From positions 84,728,903 to 84,792,902 of the forward strand of contig OX235262.1 of assembly GCA_944472135.2 (NCBI GenBank): DNA of 64,000 nucleotides, read 5' to 3'. Numbering within the stretch: the stretch's first letter is position 1; every line of letters starts with the position of its first letter. The notes under the pieces are model-generated. The model had not been told where the DNA came from. It saw only the letters and a list, made by a program, of their open reading frames with translations, and did no database searches. Source of the stretch: Trichobilharzia regenti. Its lineage: Eukaryota > Platyhelminthes > Trematoda > Strigeidida > Schistosomatidae. This document shows, piece by piece, positions 34,511 to 46,159 of the stretch. The position numbers and the translations under genes were made by a program.

Positions 34511-36600
34511 GGTAGGTCATTTTTACAGGCCCTCAGGAATTTCGGCCATAAGCGAAACGAATCCCATCATTTGCATGACATCGAAATACCCTAGTAAAAG
34601 AGAATGATAGGAAATGAAGGGGTGTTGGGTGCACCTGTTAGAGGAAGGGACCGAAATCAGGGATGAATTTTAAGTAGTTGTGGTGATTACCACGTAATTT
34701 AGCTCGGTAACCTTACATGAGTAAGTTGTGATTTCTCACAGTGTAGCTTTGGACGTTTTTCTGCAAGCATACTCATGGCTCGTTTTAAGAGTCAGTTGGA
34801 CTTCTTAGTATTTCCGGACAACACGCGAACTAACAGTTTTACTCAACATGTTATCCGGAATAATAAAAATCAAAGCATTATTCCATCCGAATATGAACTG
34901 ATTGAGTTCATTGGAATGATATTAACGGATAAAGTTGTTCCTCTATGCAGACTGAACTCCATAATTTTCAATGTTAAACTGTGACAAGAACGATCGTTTA
35001 GTGGTGACTAATTCTAAAATAGAAGTGTAAATCAGATCTGTTACATTAAGAAGTTGTATGTGTAGGTTTCCCATGAGTGATTCATTGGCATTGCTAATTG
35101 AACCAGATTAATGGCCAATGCCAGCAGACCAGTTTCGCAATTCATCTGTATTAGGTGAGGTGCGAACTTGAAGTTTTGAGTGTGGTTTGTAAACCTCACT
35201 AATGAGTGGAGTTACATTCATCAACAAAAGGATTTCTGAGTGGTTTCAGACTGTTCCCATACAGCCGAGCCAATGCTTTGTCTGGGGAGGCAGGAAGTTT
35301 AGCTGCGCTGGATTTGCAGTATGTACTTAGTCTATGCAGTGTCTGGAACGCAATCGTAACCTCTATCTAGGAGGCTTAGCCCGAAATCCTAATCCTAGCC
35401 ATACACTCACCCTTAGCTTCAGATTTTAATCCTAGTCCTAACTAGGACTGAGGGCTAACTTAACGCCTAAAAACTAACTTCCTACCCTACATGTCGCACA
35501 TTTGAATGTATGCTAACACTCCTGCGGGAGCCTAGGGTTATTTTCGGAGAAACATGTCTCCAACACTTTCGAGCTCTTTGTTAAAGGTTTTACATAAATG
35601 TGTTGTTATTTATTGGTTATTTCATGGTCACCAATGAAATCATTTGTTCTGCTAAGTATTTCTTTGACTTTCTAATATGATATACTTCTTGAACAATATG
35701 TTTCTCCCACTGGATCTTGACACAAAGTGTCTCGGGAATGTAGCATTCAATAAAAGGGAGGAGCAATTTTCTCATTGTGCCATAGCTTTGCATTTCTCTC
35801 ACTTCTTCTTGTCCCACACATAGAAATGTATTCATTAAGCAACTGTATATATATATATTATCTCACCTAGACTAACTGGTCGGAATCCGGAGTGACTCCC
35901 TCATTAATACCGCGCAAAATATGTGAATATTCGTTTGTCTCCAGGATATAGGTCTACTACAATAACATTTACATTGTTTCTTAATAAATCAGACAAACAC
36001 AGGAGTCCAGAATTTTTGAGAGTGATGAGAAAAATCTGTTTTAAGAACACCTTAAATTATATTATAGGTTCCAGGTTGCAAACCACTTCATTTATTAATT
36101 TCCTATTTGCTTCACATGCATCTTGAATATTACAGCAGTTTCAAGTCGTATAATTCAAGAAAATAGCTTCTTTTAGTGGACGTAAATGATTGGTAATGCA
36201 AAAATAGCACAAAAAGCTACCAACAAATCAACTGTCAAAAGGTTGTGTTTTAAACAATTGTGGGAGCGTTATTTTGAAAATATTTTGCTTTTCCGTTTTC
36301 CATTCTTAGAAACAGCTTGAACCGTTGAGGTTTGTCATTAACCTGTTCGAAAACTGTATTATATTCTATTTATGGTTGATTGTTTATTTTTTTGCTGGAA
36401 CTTTAGAATCGGAATAGTGTATTGGCTATATATTGCATATAATTATATTCCTGTTTTTTAAATGGGTGAACCTTTATCGCAAAGCTGTGAATCACGAGCG
36501 TCAGTTGTCACGATACTCTCGTTGAGTCTGTTCTATAATGGAAAACTAAAAGAGCTTTGATAAGTGCCATGCAATTGATTATTTTGACACTACTGCCACA

Positions 36601-36756
36601 ATGGCCCAGCTAGCATTTTCTTCGGGTGCACTGCGGAATCTTAGGGGCAGAGAACTTCGGAAGCATTGCCGGATGTGGAACAAGGCGCTTAAGCCTGGCC
36701 TAAACTTTCCGCTGCACTCCCAGAGTCAGTGCCAGCTGGGGGCTTTCAATAAATGA
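36601..36756 (+). other. Small GC-rich open frame, unknown
   Basis: 51 codons from ATG GCC CAG to TGA, clearly richer in G and C than its surroundings. The product is basic and begins MAQLAFSSGALRNLRG. I do not recognise it. It could be a short exon, a fragment of a repeat, or chance. Confidence 0.2.
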
Positions 36757-37210
36757 ATTAAAACGAGGGGCGGAAACTACTCAAATTCAGTTCAGTCATG
36801 TACGTATACTACATAATACATGTTCCCTTTTCAAGAATTGATTTGTAACGATCAGATTTGTATGTCATAACTTGCCTACAATAAACTTTAAAGTGTCAGA
36901 TAATTTGATTTGTGATTCCTGAGAACTGTGTGAAATTTCACAGACAGCTAACTTGTTGCAAGTAGCTTGTAACCTGTCGCATGTGGTAATAGTAACAGCA
37001 TTAAGGAAGGGGGAACATAGACTATTTCCCTCCACATAGCATATGTGTTCACTTCTGGAGGTATTTACATGATTTTTAAATGCTCTGTAATTATTTGCAT
37101 TAACCGTGGATATGTACCTAAATGAGACCGGATTATTCTGTACATTGTTTTTATGGTTTTAAAAACATTGATCGTAAGCCAAATATTGTAACTTTATATT
37201 CTTTTACTAG

Positions 37211-37362
37211 GTCTTAACGTAGAAGAATTAAGTAATTTTGTGATGGCTAAAGGCGATGTGCGTAATGAGCTATTTAAAAAGGCTGAGCCACTGCCTAGCA
37301 TTTACTTAAGTATGAGCCTGGGAGGTCGCCTGGAGAATATTAAAATGGTCAAACAAAAATAA
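37211..37362 (+). other. Possible terminal exon, unknown gene
   Basis: It follows TTCTTTTACTAG, a fair acceptor, and runs open to TAA. It reads LNVEELSNFVMAKGDVRNEL and continues to a Lys-rich end (KMVKQK). The composition is protein-like, unlike the local AT-rich background. The product is not recognised and no partner exon is certain. Confidence 0.3.
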
Positions 37363-38523
37363 GGCGAAAACCTTCGAGGCATTGCATGGTGAAGTTTATC
37401 ACCTCATAGGTGTTAAGGGCAACAATTCTAAAGGTTAACTTTTGGAATACACTTATTTCTTATTCTTATCATAAAGGAATTCCTTGGGCGAAACTGAAGT
37501 CATTCATTGTAAAAATTAGCTTTTATTTTCAGTAGTCTTTTTGTGATATAACTGGGTGTAGAATTTTTTCGTCGACATCTGATTACTTTTTTGTTGACTC
37601 CTAAACTTCAGTTTAATCTCCTTATTATTAAGCTATTGTTTAACACAATCAATAAATATCTTATGTTTGTTGTACTTTACAAGTTATTTACATGTACTTT
37701 GAACTTCAGCAAGTTAGGGAAAGTAATGATGCATTTGTCATTTTACCAATCACAAATATTGCCTGCTGATCTAGTGGAGTTGAATGTGTGCTCTCAGTTC
37801 ATGGGTGTCATCGAAATATTATCCAGTACTAAACATTATCTGCTTAAGGCCTTTTACTGTCTATATTCTGGAAGTAAATTATACGGCAGTAATTTATAAA
37901 AGTGAATTCCAAATACCTTACGGTCAGGCTCTTTCATAAAAAATTATTTCAAAAGTTGAAGAATTATTTCGAGGTGAAAATAATGCATCATTTGTTGTCA
38001 GCTTACCCAGTGACAAAAATCTTTGTAAATGTTGTCTTGGCATTATGGAACATGTGAAAAGATTTACTATATAATGAATTCAACATTAGCATCAAATAAT
38101 TTGTTTTCGGTGTTTTAGTGTGGCTTTGTTGTTTTGGGTGGAATCCAGTTTTCATAAACACCTTCCAAATATAGACGGATTATCTCTTTCCAGTTAAATA
38201 TATTACTAGTCTCATGTTTAGCTTGAAAAACTTATTGTACTATAGTTCATGTAGCTAGTTTTGTCCGACATATTTACAAATAAGGAATCTTGCGTAAAAG
38301 TGAACCACTTCACTTTTTCTTAGTTTCGGAAGAAAAACTAAAAGTAGAGGAGAGGGGTGTCATGAAAATAAAATGGACAAACCCGTACGGGAGACAACTA
38401 TCGAATAAAGATTGATAATAATTTTAGGAATTTGTGAGATAACAAAAAGTAAATGTCCATTCAACATCCCAAGAGATTTTAAGCCTTGATTTAAACACTC
38501 TCCAAACACTGATTTCCATCATA

Positions 38524-38742
38524 GGACACCGTTAACTAGTGTGATGTTTCTAGTCCTTTGTTTGGTGCAGACTGAATTCTATCAGTCAGGTTTGCAATGT
38601 GGCCACCATTATAAGCAGCTTGCCATCACGATGAACTCTGAATTATTGATGTTGAAATGGTGGCCACATTACCAACCTGACTGATAGAATTCAGTCCGCA
38701 TTAAAAAAAGGATTAGACACATCACACTAGTTACTAGTGTCC
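38524..38742. repeat. Inverted repeat, two 87-bp arms
   Basis: Arms at 38524..38610 and 38656..38742 with a 45-base loop. The inner parts match closely (AATGGTGGCCACATT and CTGACTGATAGAATTCAGTC appear in both orientations); the outer parts carry several mismatches. Transcribed, it would fold into a long hairpin. It may be a foldback or MITE-type element or a product of inverted duplication. No coding content. Confidence 0.85.
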
Positions 38743-38758
38743 AATCAAAGTATCCACT

Positions 38759-39010
38759 ACAGTCCTACAGGAGGTCAGTCGCGAACCCAAATAGCTCAGT
38801 GGTAACGTCTATAACTGCAGCACTGTGTGACGCAGGTTAGAATCTCAGAAGGGACATGCGTTCCTTCAAAGTTGCAGATACACCATGCTGACTTGTGAGT
38901 GCCAACTAGCACGAAACCCAGGTCGAGTAAGGCTTTCTGACGATTGGCTCCAACCATCTAACATCAACCGATTTTTGTAGCCATAAGAACCATGACCAGC
39001 TAGTTCCGTA
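38759..39010 (+). mobile_element. SINE-C, tRNA-headed
   Basis: A tRNA-like head: AACCCAAATAGCTCAGTGGT (A-box-like) near 38788 and GCAGGTTAGAATCTC (decayed B box) near 38832. A body follows with CTTCAAAGTTGCAGATACACC and GACTTGTGAGTGCC. A related copy is at 54345..54560. Not an authentic tRNA: the cloverleaf is not complete and a retroposon body follows. Confidence 0.6.
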
Positions 39011-41466
39011 CAACCCAAAATATCACCGTTATCTATCTAGGAGTGATATAAACTGTCACCTCAGCACCTTACCTGTTATATAATAAATGAAATTTACGGT
39101 TTTTATTTTGTGAGCTGACATCAGATTGCTTTCTAGAAACATGAAAATGTGGTCCATTGGCTCGATAAGTTGGCATTCAGTTGGTGGGCACCAGGTTTTA
39201 GTCCCACTTCATTAACCTGAGCCTGGGTGCTCATGTGATAAGTTAACTTCACAACTTGGTGCTAGAAAAATCTGTTCCAGGTGACTAACCCTTAACTAAG
39301 TTTCTGGCCTGCCCTATTGGATTCCTTCAGTGCATTCTAGACACACGAGTTTTATCATGCCACCTAATTTACTGACTCAAAATGCATTTATCTCGTCTTG
39401 TATTGAAAAAATTGTAGAATGTTTGCAGGTTGTATATGGAATTCACTTTAATGTGCTTTTAACGACTTTAAGCTGTTGACATTGTTGCTGAATTTACAAG
39501 TGTATACTAAAATAATGCTGAAGATAACAATTAGGTTTACGAGAAACAATATGTATTTGGGCAGATAATAAAGGTGAGAAATGCTTACAACTTCAGTGCA
39601 CTGTGGAATGAGGTGACTTTCTGTGAACAGTTTTGAAATGATGTTTCATATACAACACAAAGCCTTTAACAACGAAGCTTTTTCTACCTCAACGAAATTT
39701 CTTCTGTGGGTGTAAACATTTGTGAAAAAGTCTTTTCAGTGAGGGGGGTTGAAAATTACTCTACTTGGTTTCCAATCAGAAATATTTCCAAGGCATGATT
39801 GATCTCTCTTGCAAGCACCAATAAATATTCCCTAAAAACAATTTAGCATCCCCACAAACTGTTTCAGATTACCACAACCCACATCAGCAAATCAAGTAGA
39901 ATGTAAAAAAAGGAAGGTAAAGGTAAGGAGGACAGAAAGATTAGCTTAAAACGTTATGCGGAAGTGCGGAAGTTAAGCACTGCACTAAAATGTACTACTG
40001 TGTGATCTTGTGTCTGATCCGACTTTATGAGAGACATTACATTCTTGGTAAAAATATATCGGTGTTTAGCATAGTCCCTAATTTGGAGGATATCCACGTA
40101 GTCTCAGCCTCAATTTAAATATTCTATACTGACCATAGGAAACAGCCTTGCACAAAACATGTAGCGGTAAGTAACAACTTTACCTGTCACCAAAAGCCAC
40201 GTTCATTTTCTAACATTTTTATATGAACCCTGATCAAAAGTCGTTTTAGTAGTTCTATAAATTATGGGTGCCAAGTAAAAGTGGAAGAATGTAAAAACTG
40301 TGTTTTAGTTTTTGTCATGTGTGGTAGTTTCCATACTGGGTCACCAGGGCCAGGCCAAGCTGACCGTCTGCAGCTGCCTGATAGTGGCTGAAGCACACAT
40401 TGAGAGAAACCCGCTCAGGCTGGCTATCACATTTTTACGCAACTTATATTTGGATAATGTGACAAAGACAACTTTCGAAGAGTCAATCAGTGAATAGTTT
40501 GATCATTTATACTAAAAGATGTTAATTATAAACCAGCGAACAATGAATCATAAGAGAAAAGCCAATGAGAAATATTATGTATGGGTAACATCTTAACCTG
40601 TACCACATAAAGTTTATCACAAGGTCTTTTTTTAATTTCTGTGATGAAAAGCTTGCTGCATAGAGACAGCAGATCTACAGTCCAGTTTTGTCAAACCCAG
40701 ACCTTATTCAGTTTGCGTTATTTTGAACCAAATAATGCCACAACCATTTTATGCACATGAGAAAAATAGATTGGGATATCTAGCATAAGAAGAGTATCTA
40801 TGTGCAGAAGAATACAAATAATCCTTAAAGAGTAGTGAAAAACCACAGTTTTGACAGTAGGCAAGAGTTTTTTCTGTCAAACTTTCTTCACTATAGTCTA
40901 GTTTTTTAAAGGTATGAGTCTGGAAAGAAAACTATGTAACAATTCTTTATTCGCAATGAATGAATTCAACAGAATTAGTCACATGCCATTCGTACTTTAG
41001 GTTAGAAAAAGATTATTTTTCTACATGGTTACAAAACTCATAGGATAATTGCTACATTTGGTAGACCAACCATGATAATTTTACAGAGCAAATGACTGGT
41101 GTTTCTATTATTACAGCATACATATATTACAAACTTTCATTCATTTTTGTTGTCAAAATCAAAATATTCCATTGCGTCACACTACCTGTGTTTACCAAAT
41201 ACATGCACTTGATTTACGTTCCACAACTTTTAGTCTAATTTAATTATTAGATCTAGCAGGAATACATTAACTTAGACGAATAGCCAAAATATCTAAAGGG
41301 ATATTTTATTACTACCAATGAGATATTACGATAACGTAGTTTTATCTTGTGCTTCAGCACTGCTTTCATAAATGGTTTAAATGTTAGTTTTACAGGCAAA
41401 TGAAATGCATTGACTAATGTTATGAAGTGTAATCACCGTTTTTAAAAAATTCTATATTTTTACGTT
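39011..41466. other. No clear gene
   Basis: AT-rich sequence. At 39160..39400 a diverged tRNA-like head (GTTGGCATTCAGTTGGTGGG...) may mark another old SINE. A short GC-richer frame at 40312..40497 has no recognisable domain. Confidence 0.3.
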
Positions 41467-41690
41467 CCCAGATGAACATAGGGCATCAAGCTAGAGCTTT
41501 GAAGTTTCACTAGCAGTAGCATTTATTTTTAAGGGGTGGGGCTGCTAGTCTCATGCCCAACCTTCCCTTTTTACCAGTCTTATTAGTGGTTTAGCGAAGT
41601 AAAGGAGTGCATCAGTCGGGGATCGAGCCCCGAACCACATGGGTGATCGGTAAACATTCTACCGCTGTGCCATCGACGCTCACCGTAGTT
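41467..41690 (-). mobile_element. SINE-B copy
   Basis: Read on the minus strand it has a tRNA-like head (GGCACAGCGGTAGAATG, then a B box GGGGCTCGATCCCC) and a body including GGTTGGGCATGAGACTAGC. The 3' end has ...TAGCTTGATGCCCTATGTTC. Relatives are at 51640, 52118, 56693 and 61655. Confidence 0.7.
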
Positions 41691-42689
41691 GAGACAGTTA
41701 TTTTCATAAGCTACTTTTCACTTCATCATTCGTCACCTGTTTTTCACTTGCATAATAACTCTTGTGGCCTGAATTCGTTAAAAGTCTTTTTCCCCACCTT
41801 TAGTGTGCTGTTTGACAATCTTTACATTTACAGACAAAGTTGAAATTTTCGACCTATTTCGATTTTTTTTAATCTGTTGTTTTAGTTTCAATCATCGGTG
41901 CCTTTCCATTAAAATATTGGGCAACTGATAAGTTTTCTATCGTACTAGATACCGGAAAATATGATGTATTTTAAAGATGCTATTAACAAAATGCATTTAA
42001 GTATTTTGTTTTTACTATAAATGCTCAACACTAAGGATTTGAGAATGATTTAAAGTCTTTGAAGAGTGAAGAAATACATTTGATTTCTCCAGTAGGAACT
42101 AGACTGAAATTAAGTAATTAAATTAAATGATGCAATAGAAATGATAGAATTCAGTAGAGCTCAACTAAAATTGAAAGAAAGTCAAGTTAGGATTAGTGTC
42201 ATAAGAAGTAGAAGTGTAGTAGTGGAAGAGGAGAGAAAAATTAAAATAAAATTTTAAAAAGTTAGGATTAACAAAAATGACACATCAAATGTTAAGACAG
42301 TTTAGTTTCATTGTAGATTCATTCACTGAATATACATGCAGAGTACAGAATTTAACATGTGGACTGCTATAGGTTCTGTTGTTCGAAGGAGTACGAATCA
42401 AACTTGTTTATTATGTTATCTTCTCTTCTACCACTATATATTTCTACTACGTATAACACAGATCTTAACTTGACCTTATTTCTATTTTTGGTTGAGACCT
42501 ACTCAATCCTCTCAGTTATGTTATTTTATTCAATTTACTTATTTAATTTGATTTTAGTTTCAAATCAATTAATGCTTTTAGTATTATGTAGTTGTTATCT
42601 AAAATTTAATGACATATTTGAACTTTGTATTTGGGAAACTTAAAGCTTTCTATAGCTGGTTTGTGAGGATTGGTTTTGTTTTAACGAGT
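41691..42689. other. No gene seen
   Basis: Very AT-rich. A hydrophobic frame at 42359..42643 reflects base composition and shows no motif. Confidence 0.4.
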
Positions 42690-42965
42690 TGATCATGGAC
42701 TGATTGAAAACCAGGGAGCACTAGACGGCCGCTTCGTCCTATTTTGGGACTCTTCATCAGTACGGTTTGAACCCAGGACCTTCCGGTTACAAGGCGATAT
42801 CATAGACCGTTGAGCCACTGGGATCCGATCCAATGGCCCATGAATTCTAGTACTCCAGTACTAGCAGTCCAGTACTCCCAGGTTTTCCAGTGATTTTCTA
42901 ACTGATGTCAGCTCATGATGAAATCCTCCATGCAATTAAACAAAATTCTACAAAAAAACAATACT
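42690..42965. mobile_element. Head-to-head pair of SINE-A copies
   Basis: Left part (about 42690..42850), minus strand: head with B box GGTTCAAACC, then CTGATGAAGAGTCCC...AGGACGAAG, a hammerhead-like core with GAAA changed to GAAG. Right part (about 42851..42965), plus strand: the body from AGTCCAGTACTCCCAGG to ATGAAATCCTCC and the AAACAAAATTC tail. The two share no spacer. Confidence 0.7.
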
Positions 42966-43024
42966 TGAAAATTAATCTGATGCTCACTAGCGACTGGCCC
43001 TATTCAGGTAATGACCCGGAAATC

Positions 43025-43330
43025 TAGTGGGAAGCCGTGACCAGTAGGGTACAGCAGGTTGAAGATGAGGCAGTAAATCATCGAAGAAGACATTGCGAAG
43101 TGGTCGCGCTATGTCGTGAACTAGCAGAAGTTAGAATTCAAGGCTGGCCATTGGATCGGGTCCCAGTGCCTCAATGGTCTACGAGGTCACCTTGTAACCA
43201 GAAGGTCCTGGGTCCGAATCCCTGTGGTGAATGCGTACTGCCGAAGAGTCCCAGACTAGGACCAGGTTTTCCGGTGGTTCTCTAACTGATGTCAGCTCAT
43301 GATGAAATCCTCCATGCAACTTAATTTGTG
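43025..43330 (+). mobile_element. SINE-A copy, hammerhead region damaged
   Basis: A long 5' part (AAGCCGTGACCAGTAGGGTA...), a tRNA-like segment ending in B box GGGTCCGAATCCC (about 43210), then CGTACTGCCGAAGAGTCCC. The conserved core GATGA and the GAAAC block are gone. It ends with ATGATGAAATCCTCC. Total length ~300 bp, similar to the SM-alpha retroposon of schistosomes. Confidence 0.75.
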
Positions 43331-44119
43331 GTCATTTGATGACATAAGTATATATACTTGTCATGTATTTCTCTCTATGAGCAGTCCAACTTTATAATTA
43401 TTCAGTATGAATCATAAGAGATAAATTAAACAAACACTTTTGTGCTGATCAACTACTGATTCCTTAGATTATTTCAGTATTTAAGATATTTCTAAAAAAA
43501 CTCAGAGTAACAGTTTAAGCGGGATAATTTATTGCTTCTAGCTCAAATATTTACAAATTAAAATAGGCTCACTATTCAGATAAACAAAAAGCGTTCATAT
43601 TTCTAAATTTCATTCTAAATCACGTTGTCGTCTAACTTTTTCTTTTTCTTACGCAATATGTTTCCATTTTTATTTTTAAATTAAGAATGTCCTTGTTTCT
43701 GTTCGTTTTCCTTTTTCTTCTCCATGTATTTATATTCTCGATCCTACAATTAGAAGAAAAAAAACAAACTTAGCTAACACTTCTCATTCCATTTATTCAG
43801 CTTTTCGGTTATCAATAACATAACAGTAACATCTTTCTACTTACAAGGCAACTAGTTAAAGTCAACTATATATATTTTTTTGCATGTTTCAATGTTGAAA
43901 ATCCTCAAAGTTGTTTGTTGTATAGTTGACAAAATCGACATAATAAGCTGACAGCGTATTATCCCATCTAAACTCTTGTTGTTCTTTTCTTTGTATTTTG
44001 AAAATCAAGTTATAACCAATGGAAAGAATTGTACACAAACTTAGAATCTTTGATTGAATTTTCAGTTTACCAGACTGCTTATTTACATAAGTGTTCTGCT
44101 TATGTTTCACTTCAAAACA
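43331..44119. other. No firm gene
   Basis: AT-rich. A possible terminal exon at 43681..43743 (minus) is listed separately. The frame at 43889..44110 is unrecognised. Confidence 0.35.
43681..43743 (-). other. Possible terminal exon, unknown gene
   Basis: It follows a strong acceptor on the minus strand (TTTTTTTTCTTCTAATTGTAG) and encodes 20 charged residues, DREYKYMEKKKENEQKQGHS, before TAA. The acceptor is the main evidence. The product is not recognised. Confidence 0.25.
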
Positions 44120-44720
44120 TATTATTATTATTATTGTTCCCTTGGTTTCCTAGTGGAACACAGGGCTTCAACTGCACGTCTCCACTTGCTTCTGTTTCTG
44201 CTCTACTTTTCACCTGTATCCATGTTAGTCCACACTGTTTCAACTCCTCTCTTCACACGATCTCCTCCATGTCACCCTTGCATTGACGTTCAACTCGCCG
44301 CTTCCCTTTCCGGTTCCACTCGAGCAATGGCCTGACGCGCGCGCGCGCGATGCCACCCAGTGGCCTCCTCAGCGAGTGTCCAATCCATATCCCTCCACTT
44401 TCTCCTGCATATTTGTTGGTTGGCAATTGGTTCTTGTTTTGTTTGTTCCCAGCCATAGTTTCTTGTTGGCGATTCTTTCCGGCCCAGCCCGGCCATCTGA
44501 TCTTCAGTAAAGAGCCAGCGAAGACAGTTGTTGATAAAGGTAACGTCTGCAACAGGCTGTTGGAAATATTCTTTGTGACCCTCCCGCGAAGTTTCTGATC
44601 CGTATAGAAGAGCTGACTGACTCGACGTTTGTATTGAAAATCCGACCGAATTTTGTTGTTGATGCTGAGTTGAGTGACGAAGATTTCCAGATTGGTTTCA
44701 GGTTGATGAATGTGTTTCTC
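44120..44720 (-). pseudogene. RTE2 LINE 3' relic
   Basis: The minus strand carries C-terminal pieces of the RTE2 protein, including RKGKRRVERQCKGDMEE, and ends with ...GTTCCACTAGGAA and an (AAT)n tail at 44120..44135. Frames are broken and the reverse transcriptase core is absent. Confidence 0.7.
44336..44349. repeat. Short (CG)n run
   Basis: CGCGCGCGCGCGCG inside the RTE2 relic, unusual in this AT-rich sequence. Confidence 0.9.
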
Positions 44721-45064
44721 GCCTTCTCATTAAAATGCTTCAAAACATAACAGTTTCTAAATTATGTTTGCCATAATTGTCCAATTGTAATTGATAAAAT
44801 TTTTTCTAAATGAAAAAGAAACATCAAAGAATTTTTTATGTGCGTTTAGAAGCACATAACAATCAGCCTCCATCATCTTTCTCAATGGAGGGATAGTATC
44901 ATACAGTTTTATTAGGTTAGTTGTTTAAATATATCGAAATGAGAATAATGTCATTTCTTTTGAATGCCTAAAATACATAAAATATACATTACAGAGGCCT
45001 ACAGTTTGTTTTTGTGAAGATCTATGTAAAGTTTACTTGCAATTCATAGGTCGGAACACATTCA
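44721..45064. other. No gene seen
   Basis: AT-rich spacer between the RTE2 relic and a SINE-A copy. Confidence 0.4.
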
Positions 45065-45300
45065 GCAACATCTATCGGGTCCCAGTGGCTTAATGGTATA
45101 CGAGCTCACTAGCCTTGTAACTAGAAGGTCTGGGTTCGAATCCCGGTGGGCGCGTACTGATGAAGAGCCCCAAACTAGGATGAAACAGCTGGCTGTTCAG
45201 TACTCCCAGGTTTTCCAATGGTTGGCTCTTTAAGTAATGTCAGCTCATGATGAAATCCTGTAACCAATCAAATCCTTACAAATCAACACTTGAATCTATC
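45065..45300 (+). mobile_element. SINE-A copy with best-preserved hammerhead-like core
   Basis: The tRNA-like head has A-box-like TGGCTTAATGG (45086..45096) and a perfect B box GGTTCGAATCC (45134..45144). The hammerhead-like segment and the body with CAGTACTCCCAGGTTTTCC follow. It ends ATGATGAAATCCTG...CCAATCAAATCC. The layout is that of the schistosome SM-alpha retroposons. Confidence 0.8.
45158..45187 (+). ncRNA. Hammerhead-ribozyme-like core in SINE-A
   Basis: CTGATGA at 45158..45164 and TGAAAC at 45182..45187 enclose a short stem-loop (CCC...AGG). GTACTGA before and TCAGTAC after are complementary and could form a flanking helix. Compared with the classical core, three bases (AGA) follow CTGATGA and CGAAA has become TGAAA, so self-cleavage is doubtful in this copy. 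Confidence 0.5.
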
Positions 45301-46159
45301 TTTTATGTTGGAGAGAAAGAACAATTTTATTCAAATAATTTAAATGACTAAATACTCATACAATATTAGTTTCTAAGTTATGTAACTAAAAGTCAGTGAA
45401 ATTGACCAGTGGTTATGTATTTAGATAATTTGTGCGCCAAATAATGTTTTGTAATATAAGCTGTCAGTGTACGGAATACATTTTATGTGATATTTATCCG
45501 TTTATTGTGCTATAACAATTTTAGAAATTATGTATTTAAATTTCTTTTATTTACTTTGTATCCCTTATTTTAAATAAACTGGTGTAGTTAGAGGTATAAC
45601 ACCAGTTTTTAGTCTCATCGACTTTGTTTTGTTCACAGAAAATGTCTATCCTGAGTGAAGACGTATTTTTTTCACCATTTTGGTATATTCTACTTCCTGA
45701 AATTCAGATTTTAAATCATTCGTATCAGTGCATTACATCAGAGGTCATTTGCCTTTGTCGTTTCCTTTCTCAAGAATTACATATTGGGAAATGACAAAAT
45801 GAGAGAAGAAATATATTCTTTTTGAATAATTCTTCATTAGTAGCGCTGCGGTATTACAAAAAATCAAAATTCTAACAGTCATAAGCATTAGCTGTAAGAC
45901 ACTATCTATTTTAAGCTGTGAAAGGGCAAATATTACTCATGGGAATCGTGATAACGGTTAAATAGTAAGACCTTCTATTATAACACAGTATGAGTACATA
46001 ATTCCTATATGATATGAATTACAACCCATAAGTCAGCAAAGACGTCACTTTTCATAGTTCCTCATTAACACCTTACAGTTATATGTCAACGTTAATTGAC
46101 AACAAGGATTCGCAGTTAATGTTAGTTAGCATTGTAATAGAAGAAAACTAGAGAATTGG
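45301..46159. other. No gene seen
   Basis: AT-rich sequence, no coding or repeat pattern recognised. Confidence 0.4.

Larger units (their letters stand above)
34511..38523. other. Long stretch without a clear gene
   Basis: AT-rich, probably intergenic or intronic. An open frame at 34775..34984 (69 codons) and one at 37591..37899 (102 codons, AT-driven and hydrophobic) have no recognisable features. Two short exon-like pieces (36601..36756 and 37211..37362) are listed separately. Confidence 0.35.

Noticed and set aside
39950..40030. 5S rRNA-like stretch (GGAAGTTAAGCACTGC)
   Set aside because: Only a few bases recall 5S rRNA; the rest of the gene is not present.
42359..42643. 94-codon hydrophobic plus-strand frame as a membrane protein
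   Set aside because: Composition follows the local T-rich sequence; no start context, motif or neighbour supports it.
45080..45150. Genuine tRNA gene
   Set aside because: A- and B-box-like sequences are present, but there is no complete cloverleaf and a retroposon body follows. The same segment recurs in every SINE-A copy.
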